From NCBI RefSeq assembly GCF_932526225.1, contig NC_064048.1, forward strand, positions 6,306,627 through 6,370,626: 64,000 bases of DNA, read 5' to 3'. Below, in pieces: positions 32,389 through 47,300 of the stretch. The stretch comes from Nematostella vectensis (Eukaryota; Cnidaria; Anthozoa; Actiniaria; Edwardsiidae). The position numbers were made by a program, and so were the translations under genes. The notes beneath the pieces are model-generated. The model did not search any database and was not told where the DNA came from. It was given only the letters and a program-made list of their open reading frames with translations. Each line of letters begins with the position of its first letter. The stretch's first letter is position 1.

Positions 32389-35300
32389 ATGCGAGCGTAT
32401 ATAGCTCTCCTGGGCCTATTCTGTGAGTATGCTCTTTAAAATATTTGTTTTTCATTGTCTTGGCTTAGATATAGAACAGAGATTTCTTGCTGTTTCAAAT
32501 CGGGTCGAATGGCGCATGAACTAGGAACCTAAATCATTTCTATAATAACTTAATAACTCTGAATCTTAAGGGTAAAACTCGCTCTAAAATGAAGGTTTAG
32601 AGATCTCTATTTTTATTTACTAGCTGACTATTATTCATACGTCATATCCTTGCTAAAGCTACTTTTTTCTTGAGAATATTCTGATGAATTCCAATCGAGA
32701 ATTGAATGAACTTTCTGTAAACAAACTTTCCTACTTTGGATTTGTAAGTTGAGTTACAGTTAGATACTTTTGTTAGATAATAAATGTGTGCCGAATAATT
32801 TCGGATAAGCAAACATTTCTAATACAACACTAGTACAATTTTCTACATTAATTATTTATCTCTTTACCGTATGTCTTTGCTAATCAGTTACCCAAAATTA
32901 TGATTACGTCATGCTTTCGAGATATAGAAATAACAATAATTACTTTGTTTTTAGCTACTTACAGAATGCTTTGTTTGTCTGTCTGCTAGTGATTCTAAAA
33001 CAGATAAAATGCTTTTGCTAGATATGCTTATGTTTGTTAAACTTTCACAGGTTACCACATTCAGTTCAAATAAGTTATCAGGAGCATGTTTTGGAAATTT
33101 TGAGAAGATGAAATTTTCTATTGTTAGTGCCATTGTCAACAGTTTACTTCCTAAGGTTTGACAGAAAACTCAAATGACAAGAGACAAAAGGATCTTTTAG
33201 AGTCCACGCTATTTGACAGGCCATTCGCTCACTCCCATCCTCACAATTTTTTTTTCAATTTTTCGCGTTTCCATTAAAAAATCATTGGAGATTGTTAGGT
33301 GATCAACCATAAGGGAACTGGTGACAATGAGGCTGACAATGATAACAATATAATATTTCGAGATAATTCATGTGCCAACGGAACTGGAAATAATCCCCCT
33401 CTTATCTTACACATAACACAACATATAAACATAAATACAAGGCAAACCATCATTTTCGTTTTGATAAGTGATTATTTTATTTTCATAGTGCTTGTTTTAA
33501 AACACGGTAAATACCGTATTATCAAAGATAAGAAGAGAGCTTGGGATTCCTATGCTCTAGCTAGCTAACTAAACTCTGATTTTTATTTAGCAAGGAATTT
33601 ATTTCTATTAATAATAAGTTCAACCTAATGACATTTATAACTTCTTGTCTACTTCCCTTGTCAAGATTGCCTTTCTTTTGTTCTCTCCTTCCTTCCATGC
33701 AACTCTGTATTCCTTTGAATTTTGTATCCTTTTAACATCCATCTCAAGAATGAAATGCTTTTAGCCCCTCATCTCTTATTCCCCTCCAGTAACCCCCATA
33801 CCATACTTTACCCCGTCAGCTGTCAATGCAGGCTACCTTCACCCTAAAAGCACATTTGTTTTTCATTTTTCAGGCACCATAGGTGTGTCTTCTAGTACAA
33901 CATCTCCACCCAACCCAGAATGCCCAAGTATGCATCGGTCTGCAAAGTCCTTGGAAAAGGCTCTGACATTATACACCAAGGAAAAGACAAAGTGCCAAGT
34001 CAACCAGCTATGTTCAGGTAGTGATCAATGAAAAGCAAAAATGAAAAAATAAAAATCAATGATCTTATTAATTATTAATATTGAATTTGGAAATGATTTG
34101 TTATTTAATTGGTTTGACTTGAAGACTATGACTTAGACTTATATGACAGTGTTTTTCTTTTCTAATATTTATTGTCATGTGACATCTCATGCAAAAACCA
34201 ACCACAGAGTTTTCTGTTCTTTGCCTAAACTCACAGCTCATCACAGAACGCTTGTGGCTAGTAAACAAGCGCGTAATTTGGCTTTCTCCTTGTAATCCGC
34301 GTAATCCACAAATTTCTGCGTAATCCCGCGTAATTTAGCTAAGTTTTGAAAGACAAAACATTTAAGTGCACAGCTGATGTGTTCTTTTAGGGTTCTTACC
34401 TCTATTTCTCATAAAAAAAGACAGACATTCTTCGTAAGAGTGTGATATTTTGAACTGAATTTCACAAATTAAATGACTAGGCGTTCTTTGCTAAACCTAG
34501 GACTAAGGCCTAGGACTAATAATAAAATACCTTTTATAATTGGCTGGTGGCTATTTTGAGTTTTTTTCCGCATAATTCCAGAAGCCCTGAGTAAAGCAAG
34601 GCCCAAGCTGTTATCAAACTCTCACTGTCGATCATACTCTCCCAACTGGTATCCTACAGAAAAAATACAAAATACTTAGTCTAATATTCTATAAAATTTT
34701 ACAGATAAATTTTGTGTAAGTTAAGAAGGGATTCATAATGTATTGGGGAAATAAAAACAACCATTGTTACTTGAAAATGTACTGGTTATCTTGTTCAAAA
34801 GCAAAAGAATATGATGTCCATATATCATTCCCATTTTCTAGATGGACAGGAGCAAAAAATGGCAAAGTTCATATTGTCGTGTTAGCTTACATTTGTTTGA
34901 TTTTTTGCATAGAATGTTCCTTGTTTAATAAAACAAAATAAGCTTTAGTACTTTTTGGTAGATAATCCGTTTTTGAGATATTGCAAATTTTAAAAGTCTT
35001 GATTTTCCTGAAGTTGCTCAATTTGGGTGAAAATGCCACTTTTTTCAGGATCTATGGCAACTTTGGTCAATCATATATCAAGAACGGATCATCTACAAAA
35101 AATACTAAAACTTATTTTGTTTTATATTATGCAAGGAGCCTCTAGGCAAAATATAAAACAAAAAGTAAGCTAAAACAACCTTACAATTTTAATGTTGCCA
35201 TTTTTTGCTCCTGTTCTCTAGATGTGGCAAATTGCACATAGCAAATTCACCATTCAATCCTTTGCAAGCACTTGGCCATCCAACCAAAGAAAGCACAGTT

Positions 35301-38300
35301 TATCTGAAAACTATTCTGGTATTTATTTCTATGCCAGAAGAGGCTTGTTCAAATTAATAGTCTAATGTCTAATGCATTTCACTGCTTTGAAAATTGAAAG
35401 AATCAGCTGTTTAGCCGTTTGTTACATTCCTTACTCACGTTTTCACAACGGAAGGCTTGTGCCAATTTTGTAGCAGCTCACGGCTCGTAAACGGAATGCA
35501 CGCACCCGCATCACAGGTTATCTTGCGGAACAGAACAGCTGGTCGGTTTTCGCATGAGTAGTCACATATACTTGTTACATATACTCATTGAGGAGATGGA
35601 TTTTAATTCTAAGTGATAGAAACACAGATTTGACCTACATCAATTTTGACCCCTTTGTTTTTTTATAAGACACCTTTCAGACATGCCTCTCTCTGCCCTG
35701 ATAAATTTAAAAGATTCTGTCATTTATAGCTATCAAAAGAGAACTGGAAAGGTTTGACTGGAAGTCTGATTCACATTGTTTGGGTCAGGCTGGAGGCCAC
35801 CCTCAGGGACAGCTGCTTTTCTAGAATACCCAAACGGATAGTTTGTGCACCCAATTTTATACCCTAAGTGTAGGACAAGCATATGTCCCTTTTTTTTTTT
35901 TTTCAAAAGCCCACCCTGTAGTTTGTATCACCCGTACCTGATATATTGACTTTAATTTTCTAGGGCTTATGTGTAATGGAACACATCATGGTAATGATTT
36001 CTTCATGCGATTTGAGCTGAAGCAGTGTGGTAAACCCTCGGTACACCTGGACCTTAAATACCCTGCCAAGGGCATCGACGTGCACAGAGATCTGAGTGAT
36101 GGAGCTGTCAAACTTAACCAGCTCATGGAGCTGCGTCTGACCTTGAAGCGAGATAAAAACCTTCTACGTGTCAAGGTTAGAATTACATATTGTCCTGTAA
36201 TTATATGCTCCTGCTCAATGGCGAGTCACAGGAAGCATCCATCTCCATCGGCTAATTCAAACAAGTAACCAAGATATTTTCAATCAAATATTGCAAATAA
36301 CATAACAGACTTCACTTTTGAACTGTAGTTTCCTTGTGAGTAATCTGCTGTATTTTCAATGATAAACAATAACAAAGGAGTGAGTGTTCGACATTTTTAA
36401 GCTCTCATAAGCCACCAGCTTCAATTATGAAATCAATTTCAATCTCCTGTTAAGCGTACAATGAAGGGATGTAGATAGTGGCATTCTAGACTTGCTTGCT
36501 AAGTTATGGAGAAAATCTCCACCCAGAAACAAGGCCCCTTATTAGTAAGGTCTTCTAATTTCCTTTTCAAAATGTGTTCGGGTTAACTTCTTTTAATTCC
36601 ACAGGCTGGTGTCTACTCCTGCATTCTCAGAACTTGCACACAAGTTATTCCTTTAATGCCAAATCAGATAGTTTGTGTTGATATGTCTAAATGTAAAGGT
36701 GAGGATTCAATGCTCGTCAAAATCTGGGGCAAAGAGGATGTGATACACCATCTTTCCTACTGCCAGGGTTTTAGCATTCCAGCACTAGTCACCTACAACA
36801 TTTACCATAAATGACCTACTAATAAGGGCCCATTTATTCATTTTTATTTAATATTATTAAATTTCGACTGTTCGAAGGGGGGGCGTTCAATAGATAGGAG
36901 GCATTTATTAGAGAGGGGTGTTCTTTAAAGACTATGAAATTATAACAAACCCAAGTGCAGTGGGGCTCTCAGTTAGGATCACGTTAAATTAAAGCCTGCG
37001 TAGCAAGCATTTCTTGACATTAAGCAAGTCTCATGCAGTAGAAGCAAAACTCAGATAAATAAATTTGATTTATATTACCAAATTTCCTATGTCTGTTTTT
37101 AAGCTTTGAGGGAGGGTAGGGGGGGGCGTTTAATGAAGAGGGACGTTTATTAGAGAGGGGTGTTCATTACAAACTTGATAGCTTAGGGGGGCATTTATAA
37201 GATAGGAGGCATTCTTTAGATAGGGGGCGTTCATTAGATCATTTATGGTATGTCTTCTGATTTAATTTCTGAAGTATTTAACCTTCAGGGATTTTGAAAG
37301 CATCTCCCTTGTTTTGATGCTCTTCTATCCAAGTACTGCTTCACTTTCCGTAGGGTGTAACTCTTACTCAAATTTAGTTGCAAAGAAAGATTTTTGTGAT
37401 TTAGTGTTTCTGGTCAATATTTTGCATCTAACACAAAATTACAAATTTTAGTAACTATTATCCGTTTTGCAAAATTTCTGAATTAGTTCTGAGCACTGTT
37501 GCCAGGAGGTAGCACAGAGTGCTATGTGTTTCAGTGTCTAACTTTTTTTGTGTGTTTTTGTATGCATTTAACAGGATACAACACGTCTTCAGACTTTCCA
37601 TGTAACCCATCTATTCCACCCACCTTTCCTTCTACCTTCCCTTCTTCCCCAATATCACGAAAAGGTACAAGTATGTCATCTATAGTTTAATTAAAAATGT
37701 TTCAGTTTTTCTGTATATTGAATGTCAGATCCATGTCATTAAAATTGCATATGATTAAATCTAAGCTAAATCATCTAACCATAAGAAACTAAAACACTGC
37801 ATATTTTACTTTGATGATAATAAATAAAAAACATTGTGCCAAAATACTTTTAAGGGGGGGGGGGGGTGGGGTGCTTATTCAATATTAGGTGCCTGAGGAG
37901 TGGCTAGCTAATTAGAAAGGGAGGTGCTTGTTGGAAGTTGGGTGCTTTTAAGCACCCTTAAAAGGGCCTATGGTATTATCTTTTGAGTCCGTTGCTATGG
38001 AAATTTGTTTGTTTTATAAAAGCTTCTGTCTTTTGTCAAATCTCTTGGAACTTTCAACAAAAGTGTTTTAGACATAAATGACACAAGTGATGACGTCATC
38101 TGACCCCTCCCATGACCACTTGACCCAGAACAGAAAAACAGAAAAGGGAATTGAATTTGATCGGAGAAGGATGTTGGAGAAGCTACTGTTCAAATCTAAC
38201 ATAATATTTTTGCAGAAATATTTTAACATTACTATTTTCTAAAAGTTCACGCATCGGATTTGCGAAATTTTGATACTGCAAGAAATGGCGAATTTTTATG

Positions 38301-41300
38301 TTCTTCAAAAACCACATATTTGGTAATAACTTTTTCATTTCTTCAAAAATCAAAAATCCCATGCGCTAAGTTGTTAGGAATGGTAATATCAATTGTTTGA
38401 TTGAAAAAAATTCACAATTGTTGTAAAATGTTCAAATTGACTCGCAAAAACATATATAAATTGCATTTCTTTTCTACAAAATGTCGAAAGTTTATTTCAG
38501 TCTCTTGGAAAAAAGAAAAAGGAAAATTAGAGCTGGAGTTTCGAAGAAAATAAAAATAAAAAAAAAGACTCGGCCAGGGATTGAACCCGGAACGCTTGCT
38601 TACGAGTCAAACGCGCTAACCACTGGGCCACGGAACCAAGTTGGCATGCGCGCGTCGATTTTAGTCTATTTAACCAAATGTAGCTCTTTTCTCTTTCGTA
38701 GCAACGGAGTTTCGTAGCAACGAGATAGTACCATAGGCCCTTAAACAAGCATTTACAGAATAACATTATATTGCATTGGTGCTGTTAGAGAGGGGGGGAT
38801 CAGTTTCTATTTCTGATCACCCCATGAGCAATTTCCTGCTGTCACCTATAAATTGTGCAGTTATTCAGGCCCGTACTCAGGTTTTTTCTTGAGTGGGGGG
38901 TAAAATCCGAAAAAGTGGACCTAATATTTCCAGGGGGGGGGGGGAATGAGCTCTCTGATAAAAATCTGACCACCCACGAAAGAACCTTTGCAGTATCTTC
39001 ACGGGATGTTTATTGTCGGGTTTGGCTATATACCAGAGTGATCTAGCTTATGCTTTATAGTTTTGTCTACAAATAACACGTCCATTGGGAACGGAAAGTG
39101 GACCTTCCGCGATTGTGTGTGTGTGGGGGAGGGGGGGGGGGGGGGAAACGCAGCATCGTTTGTTTTCGCTGAGTTGGGGAGGGGGAGGAAAAAAACTGTG
39201 GCTGACTTTCTCGAATGGTCTTTAAAGTTCTTAAAACCTTTCACTTATATCAATCTAGCCAAAACAAAGCATAGATAGACTTTCAAATTCTGAAAAGGGA
39301 ATTGAATTTGATTGAAATTTGAATTTTCTACAGATCTTTGAAAATTTTCCGGGCCGCGCGAAAGGAGATTGAATCGCGAGTGAATAATTCCAAGTTTTGG
39401 CGGGAAAATCTGAAACAACGTATTTTCCTTAAATCCGTTAAAATTCAGAGACGGCAATACCACAAAATATTGGCGAAGTGTTTTCTATTGCAATGCTACC
39501 CACAATGAAGCGAAGAATAGTTTAAAGTCGAGAATTGTATGCGAAAAAAGAAAATATCGTTTTGTTGTAGGTTTCAAAAACAGCGCGCGCTCGTGAGAAT
39601 GTCGTCATTCTTGATTGCGAATGCAGCGCGCGCGCATTAAAAAATATCTGCTAAAAATTTTGCAATACACCAAAAACTGGAAATCGACTCTGCCAAATTT
39701 TCGTCTTTAATGAGACTTCTTCAGGGCAGACTGAAGAAGGTGAATCGTTACAAGCTTATTTACATCAGAATAGTGGCGCGAGACGCAAAAACATTACAAC
39801 TGACAAAAACGCGCATTTTCTAGAATAGCGCGCGCTATGGATAAAAAGAATTTACACATCTCTACTGGGTTCCTATTACAAAAAAAGTCATCACTATTAT
39901 GACCAAAATACCTCAATATTACAGATTTGAGTTATTCACGCGAACGCGTGTTTTATAGGGTCCATACGAACCACATACCATTTGGAAGATGAAAATATAA
40001 TAAAATTGACAAAGTCTATAAAGTCTGAAAGGTTATATGGACTTTAAAAAGTCAAGAAAAACAACAATGCTCAATATTTCTCTTCCTTCCCCCTCCCTTG
40101 ACCATCAACCGCTGAGCTCATCGTTCTGCGGTCGCAGAAATTACCCATGCAAACTTGCAAACTTTGTACCAATATTTTCATCTTGGCTCAGATCGATTTT
40201 GGCAAAACAATTTCTCGATATTGTGCCGAATTTTGTCATCAATCGGCCCTCCATGTACCAAAATGCGAGCGTATATAGCTCTCCTGGGCCTATTCTGTGA
40301 GTATGCTCTTTAAAATATTTGTTTTTCATTGTCTTGGCTTAGATATAGAACAGAGATTTCTTGCTGTTTCAAATCGGGTCGAATGGCGCATGAACTAGGA
40401 ACCTAAATCATTTCTATAATAACTTAATAACTCTGAATCTTAAGGGTAAAACTCGCTCTAAAATGAAGGTTTAGAGATCTCTATTTTTATTTACTAGCTG
40501 ACTATTATTCATACGTCATATCCTTGCTAAAGCTACTTTTTTCTTGAGAATATTCTGATGAATTCCAATCGAGAATTGAATGAACTTTCTGTAAACAAAC
40601 TTTCCTACTTTGGATTTGTAAGTTGAGTTACAGTTAGATACTTTTGTTAGATAATAAATGTGTGCCGAATAATTTCGGATAAGCAAACATTTCTAATACA
40701 ACACTAGTACAATTTTCTACATTAATTATTTATCTCAAAAGTTACCGTATGTCTTTGCTAATCAGTTACCCAAAATTATGATTACGTCATGCTTTCGAGA
40801 TATAGAAATAACAATAATTACTTTGTTTTTAGCTACTTACAGAATGCTTTGTTTGTCTGTCTGCTAGTGATTCTAAAACAGATAAAATGCTTTTGCTAGA
40901 TATGCTTATGTTTGTTAAACTTTCACAGGTTACCACATTCAGTTCAAATAAGTTATCAGGAGCATGTTTTGGAAATTTTGAGAAGATGAAATTTTCTATT
41001 GTTAGTGCCATTGTCAACAGTTTACTTCCTAAGGTTTGACAGAAAACTCAAATGACAAGAGACAAAAGGATCTTTTAGAGTCCACGCTATTTGACAGGCC
41101 ATTCGCTCACTCCCATCCTCACAATTTTTTTTGCAATTTTTCGCATTTCCATTAAAAAATCATTGGAGATTGTTAGGTGATCAACCAGAAGGGAACTGGT
41201 GACAATGAAGCTGACAATGATAACAATATAATATTTCGAGATGATTCATGTGCCAACAGAACTGGAAATTATCCCCCTCTTATCTTACACATAACACAAC

Positions 41301-44300
41301 ATATAAACATAAATACAAGGCAAACCATCATTTTCGTTTTGATAAGTGATTATTTTATTTTCATAGTGCTTGTTTTAAAACACGGTAAATACCGTGTTAT
41401 CAAAGATAAGAAGAGAGCTTGGGATTCCTATGCCCTAGCTAGCTAACTAAACTCTGATTTTTATTTAGCAAGGAATTTATTTCTATTAATAATAAGTTCA
41501 ACCTAATGACATTTATAACTTCTTGTCTACTTCCCTTGTCAAGATTGCCTTTATTTTGTTCTCTCCTTCCTTCCATGCAACTCTGTATTCCTTTGAATTT
41601 TGTATCCTTTTAACATTCATCTCAAGAATGAAATGCTTTTAGCCCCTCATCTCTTATTCCCCTCCAGTAACCCCCATACCATACTTTACCCCGTCAGCTG
41701 TCAAGGCAGGCTACCTTCACCCTAAAAGCACATTTGTTTTTCATTTTTCAGGCACCATAGGTGTGTCTTCTAGTACAACATCTCCACCCAACCCAGAATG
41801 CCCAAGTATGCATCGGTCTGCAAAGTCCTTGGAAAAGGCTCTGACATTATACACCAAGGAAAAGACAAAGTGCCAAGTCAACCAGCTATGTTCAGGTAGT
41901 GATCACTGAAAAGCAAAAATAAAAAAAATAAAAATCAATGATCTTATTAATTATTAATATTGAATTTGGAAATGATTTGTTATTTAATTGGTTTGACTTG
42001 AAGACTATGACTTAGACTTATATGACAGTGTTTTTCTTTTCTAATATTTATTGTCATGTGACATCTCATGCAAAAACCAACCACAGAGTTTTCTGTTCTT
42101 TGGCTAAACTCACAGCTCATCACAGAATGCTTGTGGCTAGTAAACAAGCGCGTAATTTGGCTTTCTCTTTGTAATCCGCGTAATCCACAAATTTCTGCGT
42201 AATCCCGCGTAATTTAGCTAAGTTCTGAAAGACAAAACATTTAAGTGCACAGCTGATGTGTTCTTTTAGGGTTCTTACCTCTATTTCTCATAAAAAAAGA
42301 CAGACATTCTTCGTAAGAGTGTGATATTTTGAACTGAATTTCACAAATTAAATGACTAGGCGTTCTTTGCTAAACCTAGGATTAAGGCCTAGGACTAATA
42401 ATAAAATACCTTTTATAATTGGCTGGTGGCTATTTTGAGTTTTTTTCCGCATAATTCCAGAAGCCCTGAGTAAAGCAAGGCCCAAGCTGTTATCAAACTC
42501 TCACTGTCGATCATACTCTCCCAACTGGTATCCTACAGAAAAAATACAAAATACTTAGTCTAATATTCTATAAAATTTTACAGATAAATTTTGTGTAAGT
42601 TAAGAAGGGATTCATAATGTATTGGGGAAATAAAAACAACCATTGTTACTTGAAAATGTACTGGTTATCTTGTTCAAAAGCAAAAGAATATGATGTCCAT
42701 ATATCATTCCCATTTTCTAGATGGACAGGAGCAAAAAATGGCAAAGTTCATATTGTCATGTTAGCTTATATTTGTTTGATTTTTTGCATAGAATGTTCCT
42801 TGTTTAATAAAACAAAATAAGCTTTAGTACTTTTTGGTAGATAATCCGTTTTTGAGATATTGCAAATTTTAAAACTCTTGATTTTCCTGAAGTTGCTCAA
42901 TTTGGGTGAAAATGCCACTTTTTCCACGATCTATGACAACTTTGGTCAATCATATATCAAGAACGGATCATCTACAAAAAATACCAAAACTTATTACAAA
43001 AAATATTATGCAAGGAGCCTCTAGGCAAAATATAAAACAAAAAGTAAGCTAAAACAACCTTACAATTTTAATTTTGCCATTTTTTGCTCCTGTTCTCTAG
43101 ATATGGCAAATTGCACATAGCAAATTCACCATTCAATCCTTTGCAAGCACTTGGCCACCCAACCAAAGAAAGCACAGTTTATCTGAAAACTATTCTGGTA
43201 TTTATTTCTATGCCAGAAGAGGCTTGTTCAAATTAATAGTCTAATGTCTAATGCATTTCACTGCTTTGAAAATTGAAAGAATCAGCTGTTTAGCCGTTTG
43301 TTACATTCCTTACTCACGTTTTCACAACGGAAGGCTTGCGCCAATTTTGTAGCAGCTCACGGCTCGTAAACGGAATGCACGCACCCGCATCACAGGTTAT
43401 CTTGCGGAACAGAACAGCTCTAAGGTCGGTTTTCGCATGAGTAGTCACATATACTCGTTACATATGCTCATTGAGGAGATGGATTTTAATTCTAAGTGAT
43501 AGAAACACAGATTTGACCTACATCAATTTTGACCCCTTTGTTTTTTTATAAGACACCTTTCAGACATGCCTCTCTCTGCCCTGATAAATTTAAAAGATTC
43601 TGTCATTTATAGCTATCAAAAGAGAACTGGAAAGGTTTGACTGGAAGTCTGATTCACATTGTTTGGGTCAGGCTGGAGGCCACCCTCAGGGACAGCTGCT
43701 TTTCTAGAATACCCAAACGGATAGTTTGTGCACCCAATTTTATACCCTAAGTGTAGGACAAGCATATGTGCCTTTTTTTTTTCAAAAGCCCACCCTGTAG
43801 TTTGTATCACCAGTACCTGATATATTGACTTTAATTTTCTAGGGCTTATGTGTAATGGAACACATCATGGTAATGATTTCTTCATGCGATTTGAGCTGAA
43901 GCAGTGTGGTAAACCCTCGGTACACCTGGACCTTAAATACCCTGCCAAGGGCATTGGCGTGCACAGAGATCTGAGTGATGGAGCTGTCAAACTTAACCAG
44001 CTCATGGAGCTGCGTCTGACCTTGAAGCGAGATAAAAACCTTCTACAAGTCGAGGTTAGAATTACATATTGTCCTGTAATTATATGCTCCTGCTCAATGG
44101 CGAGTCACACGAAGCATCCATCTCCATCGGCTAATTCAAACAAGTAACCAAGATATTTTCAATCAAATATTGCAAATAACATAACAGACTTCACTTGGGA
44201 ACTGTAGTTTCCTTGTGAGTAATCTGCTGTATTTTCAATGATAAACAATAACAAAGGAGTGGGTGTTCGACATTTTTTAAGCTCTCATAAGCCACCAGCT

Positions 44301-47300
44301 TCAATTATGAAATCAATTTCAATCTCCTGTTAAGCGTACAATGAAGGGATGTAGATAGTGGCATTCTAGACTTGCTTGCTAAGTTATGGAGAAAATGTCC
44401 ACCCAGAAACAAGGCCCCTTATTAGTAAGGTCTTCTAATTTCCTTTTCAAAATGTGTTCGGGTTAACTTCTTTTAATTCCACAGGCTGGTGTCTACTCTT
44501 GCTTTCTCGGAACGTGCACAAAAGTTATTCCTTTAATGCCAAAGCAGATAGTATGTGTTGATATGTCTAAATGTAAAGGTGAGGATTCAATGCTTGTGAA
44601 AATCTGGGGCAAAGAGCATGTGATACACCATCTTTCCTACTGCCAGGGTCACCTACAACACCTACAACACCTACAACATTTACCATAAATGATCTACTAA
44701 TAAGGGCCCATTTATTTGTTTTTATTTAATATTATTAAATTTCGATTGTCCAAAGGGGGGCGTTTAATAGATAAGAGGCATTTATTAGAGAGGGGCGTTC
44801 TTTACAGACTATGAAAATATAACAAACCCAAGTGCAGTAGGGCTCTAGTCTCAGTTAGGATCACGTTAAATTAAAGCCTGCGTAGCAAGCATTTCTTGAC
44901 ATTAAGCAAGTCTCATGCAGTAGAAGGAAAACTCAGATTAATAAATTTGATTTATATTACCAAAATTCCTATGTCTGTTTTTAAGCTTTGAGGGAGGGTA
45001 GGGGGGGGCATTTAATGAAGAGGGACGTTTATTAGAGAGGGGTGTTCATTACAAACTTGATAGCTTATGGGGGCATTTATAAGATAGGAGACATTCTTTA
45101 GATAGGGGGCGTTCATTAGATCATTTATGGTATGTCTTCTGATTTAATTTCTGAAGTATTTAACCTTCAGGGATTTTGAAAGCATCTCCCTTGTTTTGAT
45201 GCTCTTCTATCCAAGTACTGCTTCACTTTCCGTAGGGTGTAACTCTTACTCAAATTTAGTTGCAAAGAAAGATTTTTGTGATTTAGTGTTTCTGGTCAAT
45301 ATTTTGCATCTAACACAAAATTACAAATTTTAGTAACTATTATCCGTTTTGCAAAATTTCTGAATTAGTTCTGAGCACTGTTGCCAGGAGGTAGCACAGA
45401 GTGCTATGTGTTTCAGTGTCTAACTTTTTTTGTGTGTTTTTGTATGCATTTAACAGGATACAACACGTCTTCAGACTTCCCATGTAACCCATCTATTCCA
45501 CCCACCTTTCCTTCTACCTTCCCTTCTTCCCCAATATCACGAAAAGGTACAAGTATGTCGTCTATAGTTTAATTAAAAATGTTTCAGTTTTTCTGTATAT
45601 TGAATGTCAGATCCATGTCATTAAAATTGCATATGATTAAATCTAAGCTAAATCATCTAAAAAAAAGAAACTAAAACACTGCATATTTTACTTCGATGAT
45701 ACTAAATAAAAAACATTGTGCCAAAATACTTTTTAGGGGGGTGGGGTGCTTATTCAATATTAGGTGCCTGAGGAGTGGCTAGCTAATTAGAAAGGGAGGT
45801 GCTTGTTGGAAGTTGGGTGCTTAAGGGCCTATGGTATTATCTTTTGAGTCCGTTGCTAGGGAAATTTGTTTGTTTTATAAAAGCTTCTGTCTTTTGTCAA
45901 ATCTCTTGGAACTTTCAACAAAAGTGTTTTAGACATAAATGACACAAGTGATGACGTCATCTGACCCCTCCCATGGCCACTTGACCCAGAACAGAAAAAC
46001 GTTTCTGAAAAGGGAATTGAATTTGATCGGAGAAGGATGTTGGAGAAGCTACTGTTCAAATCTAACATAATATTTTTGCAGAAATATTTTAACATTACTA
46101 TTTTCTAAAAGTTCACGCATCGGATTTGCGAAATTTTGATACCGCAAGAAATGGTGAATTTTTATGTTCTTCGAAAACCACATATTTGGTAATAACTTTT
46201 TCATTTCTTCAAAAATCAAAAATCCCATGCGCTAAGTTGTTAGGAATGGTAATATCAATTGTTTGATTGAAAAAAATTCACAATTGTTGTTAAATGTTCA
46301 AATTGACTCGCAAAAACATAAATTGCATTTCTTTTCTACAAAATGTCGAAAGTTTATTTCAGTCTCTTGGAAAAAAGAAAAAGGAAAATTAGAGCTGGAG
46401 TTTCGAAGAAAATAAAAATAAAAAAAAAGACTCGGCCAGGGATTGAACCCGGAAAGCTTGCTTACGAGTCAAACACGCTAACCACTGGGCCACGGAACCA
46501 AGTTGGCATGCGCGCGTCGATTTTAGTCTATTTAACTAAATGTAGCTCTTTTCCCTTTCGTAGCAACGGAGTTTCGTAGCAACGAGATAGTACCATAGGC
46601 CCTTAAACAAGCATTTACAGAATAACATTATATTGCATTGGTGCTGTTAGAGAGGGGGGGATCAGTTTCTATTTCTGATCACCCCATGAGCAATTTCCTG
46701 CTGTCACCTATAAATTGTGCAGTTATTCAGGCCCGTACTCAGGTTTTTTCTTGAGTGGGGGGTAAAATCCGAAAAAGTGGACCTAATATTTCCAGGGGGG
46801 GGGGGGAATGAGCTCTCTGATAAAAATCTGACCACCCACGAAAGAACCTTTGCAGTATCTTCACGGGATGTTTATTGTCGGGTTTGGCTATATACCAGAG
46901 TGATCTAGCTTATGCTTTATAGTTTTGTCTACAAATAACACGTCCATTGGGAACGGAAAGTGGACCTTCCGCGATTGTGTGTGTGTGGGGGAGGGGGGGG
47001 GGGGGGGAAACGCAGCATCGTTTGTTTTCGCTGAGTTGGGGAGGGGGAGGAAAAAAACTGTGGCTGACTTTCTCGAATGGTCTTTAAAGTTCTTAAAACC
47101 TTTCACTTATATCAATCTAGCCAAAACAAAGCATAGATAGACTTTCAAATTCTGAAAAGGGAATTGAATTTGATTGAAATTTGAATTTTCTACAGATCTT
47201 TGAAAATTTTCCGGGCCGCGCGAAAGGAGATTGAATCGCGAGTGAATAATTCCAAGTTTTGGCGGGAAAATCTGAAACAACGTATTTTCCTTAAATCCGT

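Larger units (their letters stand above)
30771..39145 (+). repeat. Tandem unit A (~8.4 kb)
   Basis: First of three head-to-tail copies, starting AAACGCAGCATCG. It is ~500 bp longer than B and C. It carries an extra ~380 bp (about 31650-32030) where B and C have ~54 bp, and an extra hairpin at 31324-31451. Elsewhere it differs from B by roughly one to a few percent. It contains exon S and exons a-d of cassette A. Confidence 0.93.
39146..47007 (+). repeat. Tandem unit B (7862 bp)
   Basis: Second copy. Corresponding features in unit C lie exactly 7862 bases further on, and I found no difference from C up to about 54490. Its right end, a poly-G run at the AAACGCAG junction, matches the right end of unit A rather than that of unit C. 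Confidence 0.93.

Noticed and set aside
32163-32426. 87-residue frame in each tandem unit as the start of the membrane protein
   Set aside because: It uses a different frame from the ATG at 32389. Only the latter gives a signal peptide, a donor in phase 1 and a closed 840-nt coding sequence.
38481-38717. Frame containing TRPGIEPG as a protein gene (also 46343-46579 and 54205-54441)
   Set aside because: It is the complement of the tRNA-derived element, a common false gene.
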